The notes under the pieces: model-generated
Told to the model about the DNA's origin: nothing
Databases searched by the model: none
What the model saw: the letters and a program-made list of their open reading frames with translations, nothing else
Origin: Epiperipatus broadwayi
Taxonomy: Eukaryota; Onychophora; Udeonychophora; Euonychophora; Peripatidae
Assembly: GCA_028023455.1 (NCBI GenBank)
Contig: JAQFVV010006270.1
Coordinates: 5,108,834-5,172,833 of the forward strand
Direction: 5' to 3'
DNA length: 64,000 nt
Made by a program: the position numbers and the translations under genes
Shown: positions 63,199 through 64,000 of the stretch, piece after piece
Position numbering within the stretch: the stretch's first letter is position 1
How the letters are laid out: each line of letters opens with the position of its first letter

Positions 63199-64000
63199 TG
63201 TAACCAGATGCACCACCAATCCCACTCTTTGTTGGTTTTATTTCCTGATGAGCATATTGCAGGAAGGAACTATCAATTAGCATTCCCCAATGCAGATGTT
63301 ACCCCATCTACAACAATATTTCATGCTCATCAGAGGATGTACCACCATAGAGACTGGAAGCATTCTAAAATTTCTGTGCTTCATTTCCCAAATGGTGCCA
63401 CTAGAGTTCCATCTCACTACAATCTTACTTACCATGATCTGGTTATGCTGGACATAGCTCAGGAGGCCTGAGATTCTTGTGAATCAGTGCATAAATGGAT
63501 GAATGATGTAAATGAAATTGACAAAAGGTATTATTTATTTTGAAACAATAATTTTATTTAATAACAATATGACTTATAAAGTTCTTAAAGAAGAAGAAGG
63601 AAAAGTTTGCTGACAGATTCTATACTGGCTGTCTTCATATCCATGTGCGCAGTACGGATGTTTTTGTGATTGTTTCTGAATGGAAATTGTCCTTCTAGGT
63701 TTGAAGCTCCCTCATCTGCATAGATATGTATCCATATGTATAGAAGTAATTAATTTATTTAGGTATCTAGAAATATTTGGTTTTAATCCAAGAATCCTGA
63801 AGTATTTGTTTTAATCCAAGAATCCTGAAGTATTTGTTTTTATTTTACATATCATACAAGTGTGGGCTTGAACCACTTATTCATCATATCCGTACAGTTC
63901 GATGTCATTATTTGGAAGAGATTTATTATTACTTAATATATTAGGTGTGGGTTTGAACCACTTATTCATTATTTCAATGCAGTTTGAAGTCATTATTAGG
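63199..64000 (-). repeat. LTR (5' LTR), cut by the window edge
   Basis: It starts at TGTAACCAG and runs parallel to 57884-58690, including entry into the minisatellite at about 63855. It contains a small extra duplication of AATCCTGAAGTATTTGTTTT (63790-63840) absent from the other copy. It continues beyond the window. Confidence 0.7.

Noticed and set aside
62494-63280. Overlapping plus-strand open frames rich in Phe, Leu and Ser
   Set aside because: They are the antisense of a Glu/Lys/Gln-rich gag-side coding stretch on the minus strand, with low-complexity composition.

Overview
This window is AT-rich, intron-bearing eukaryotic DNA, most likely from an invertebrate (arthropod is a guess from the mix of mobile elements). 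No operons, ribosome binding sites, rRNA genes or CRISPR arrays are visible. Host coding sequence is sparse: one long internal exon of an unrecognised armadillo-like protein (29939-32121, minus), a probable protein-kinase exon (16937-17099, minus) and a possible short hydrophobic exon (50588-50692, plus). Almost everything else that can be explained is retroelement-derived.

Layout. 1-3.3 kb: no gene seen. 3.3-7.8 kb: decayed LINE fragments (called LINE-b and LINE-c here) and foldback repeats. 7.8-11.4 kb: a Penelope-like element (PLE) with RT and GIY-YIG endonuclease remains, preceded by an inverted copy of its own 3' half. 11.9-15.7 kb: LINE-c tail, tRNA-like repeats, a foldback element with a hammerhead core, and a tandem/inverted array beside a second PLE GIY-YIG fragment. 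16.9-25 kb: kinase exon, hammerhead-bearing foldbacks, LINE-b copy 3 and a decayed LINE-c. 25.8-28.2 kb: nested foldback elements, one with a PLE N-terminal ORF. 29.9-32.1 kb: host exon. 34-36 kb: foldback element and an identical 139-bp direct duplication. 39.4-45.9 kb: a nearly complete L1/Tx1-like LINE bounded on both sides by long (TTA)n, followed by a textbook hammerhead ribozyme. 46-51 kb: more LINE-c, a hAT MITE and the short exon. 51.3-56.5 kb: hammerhead-bearing repeats, including a 417-bp tandem array with target-site duplications. 57.9-64 kb: a gag-containing LTR retrotransposon with minisatellite-bearing LTRs.

Unifying theme. At least five sequence-distinct short-repeat families (A, B with its 417-bp subfamily, D, E, H) carry type I hammerhead cores or eroded versions of them. 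Most are organised as tandem monomers plus an inverted copy. Three insertions have 11-14 bp target-site duplications, including the autonomous PLE, which suggests that one PLE-type machinery mobilises them. They look like PLE terminal repeats and retrozyme-like non-autonomous derivatives. In most families the stem III segment is a loop-free palindrome whose sequence differs between families, as expected if cleavage depends on pairing between two ribozymes. Element family letters are local labels for this window.
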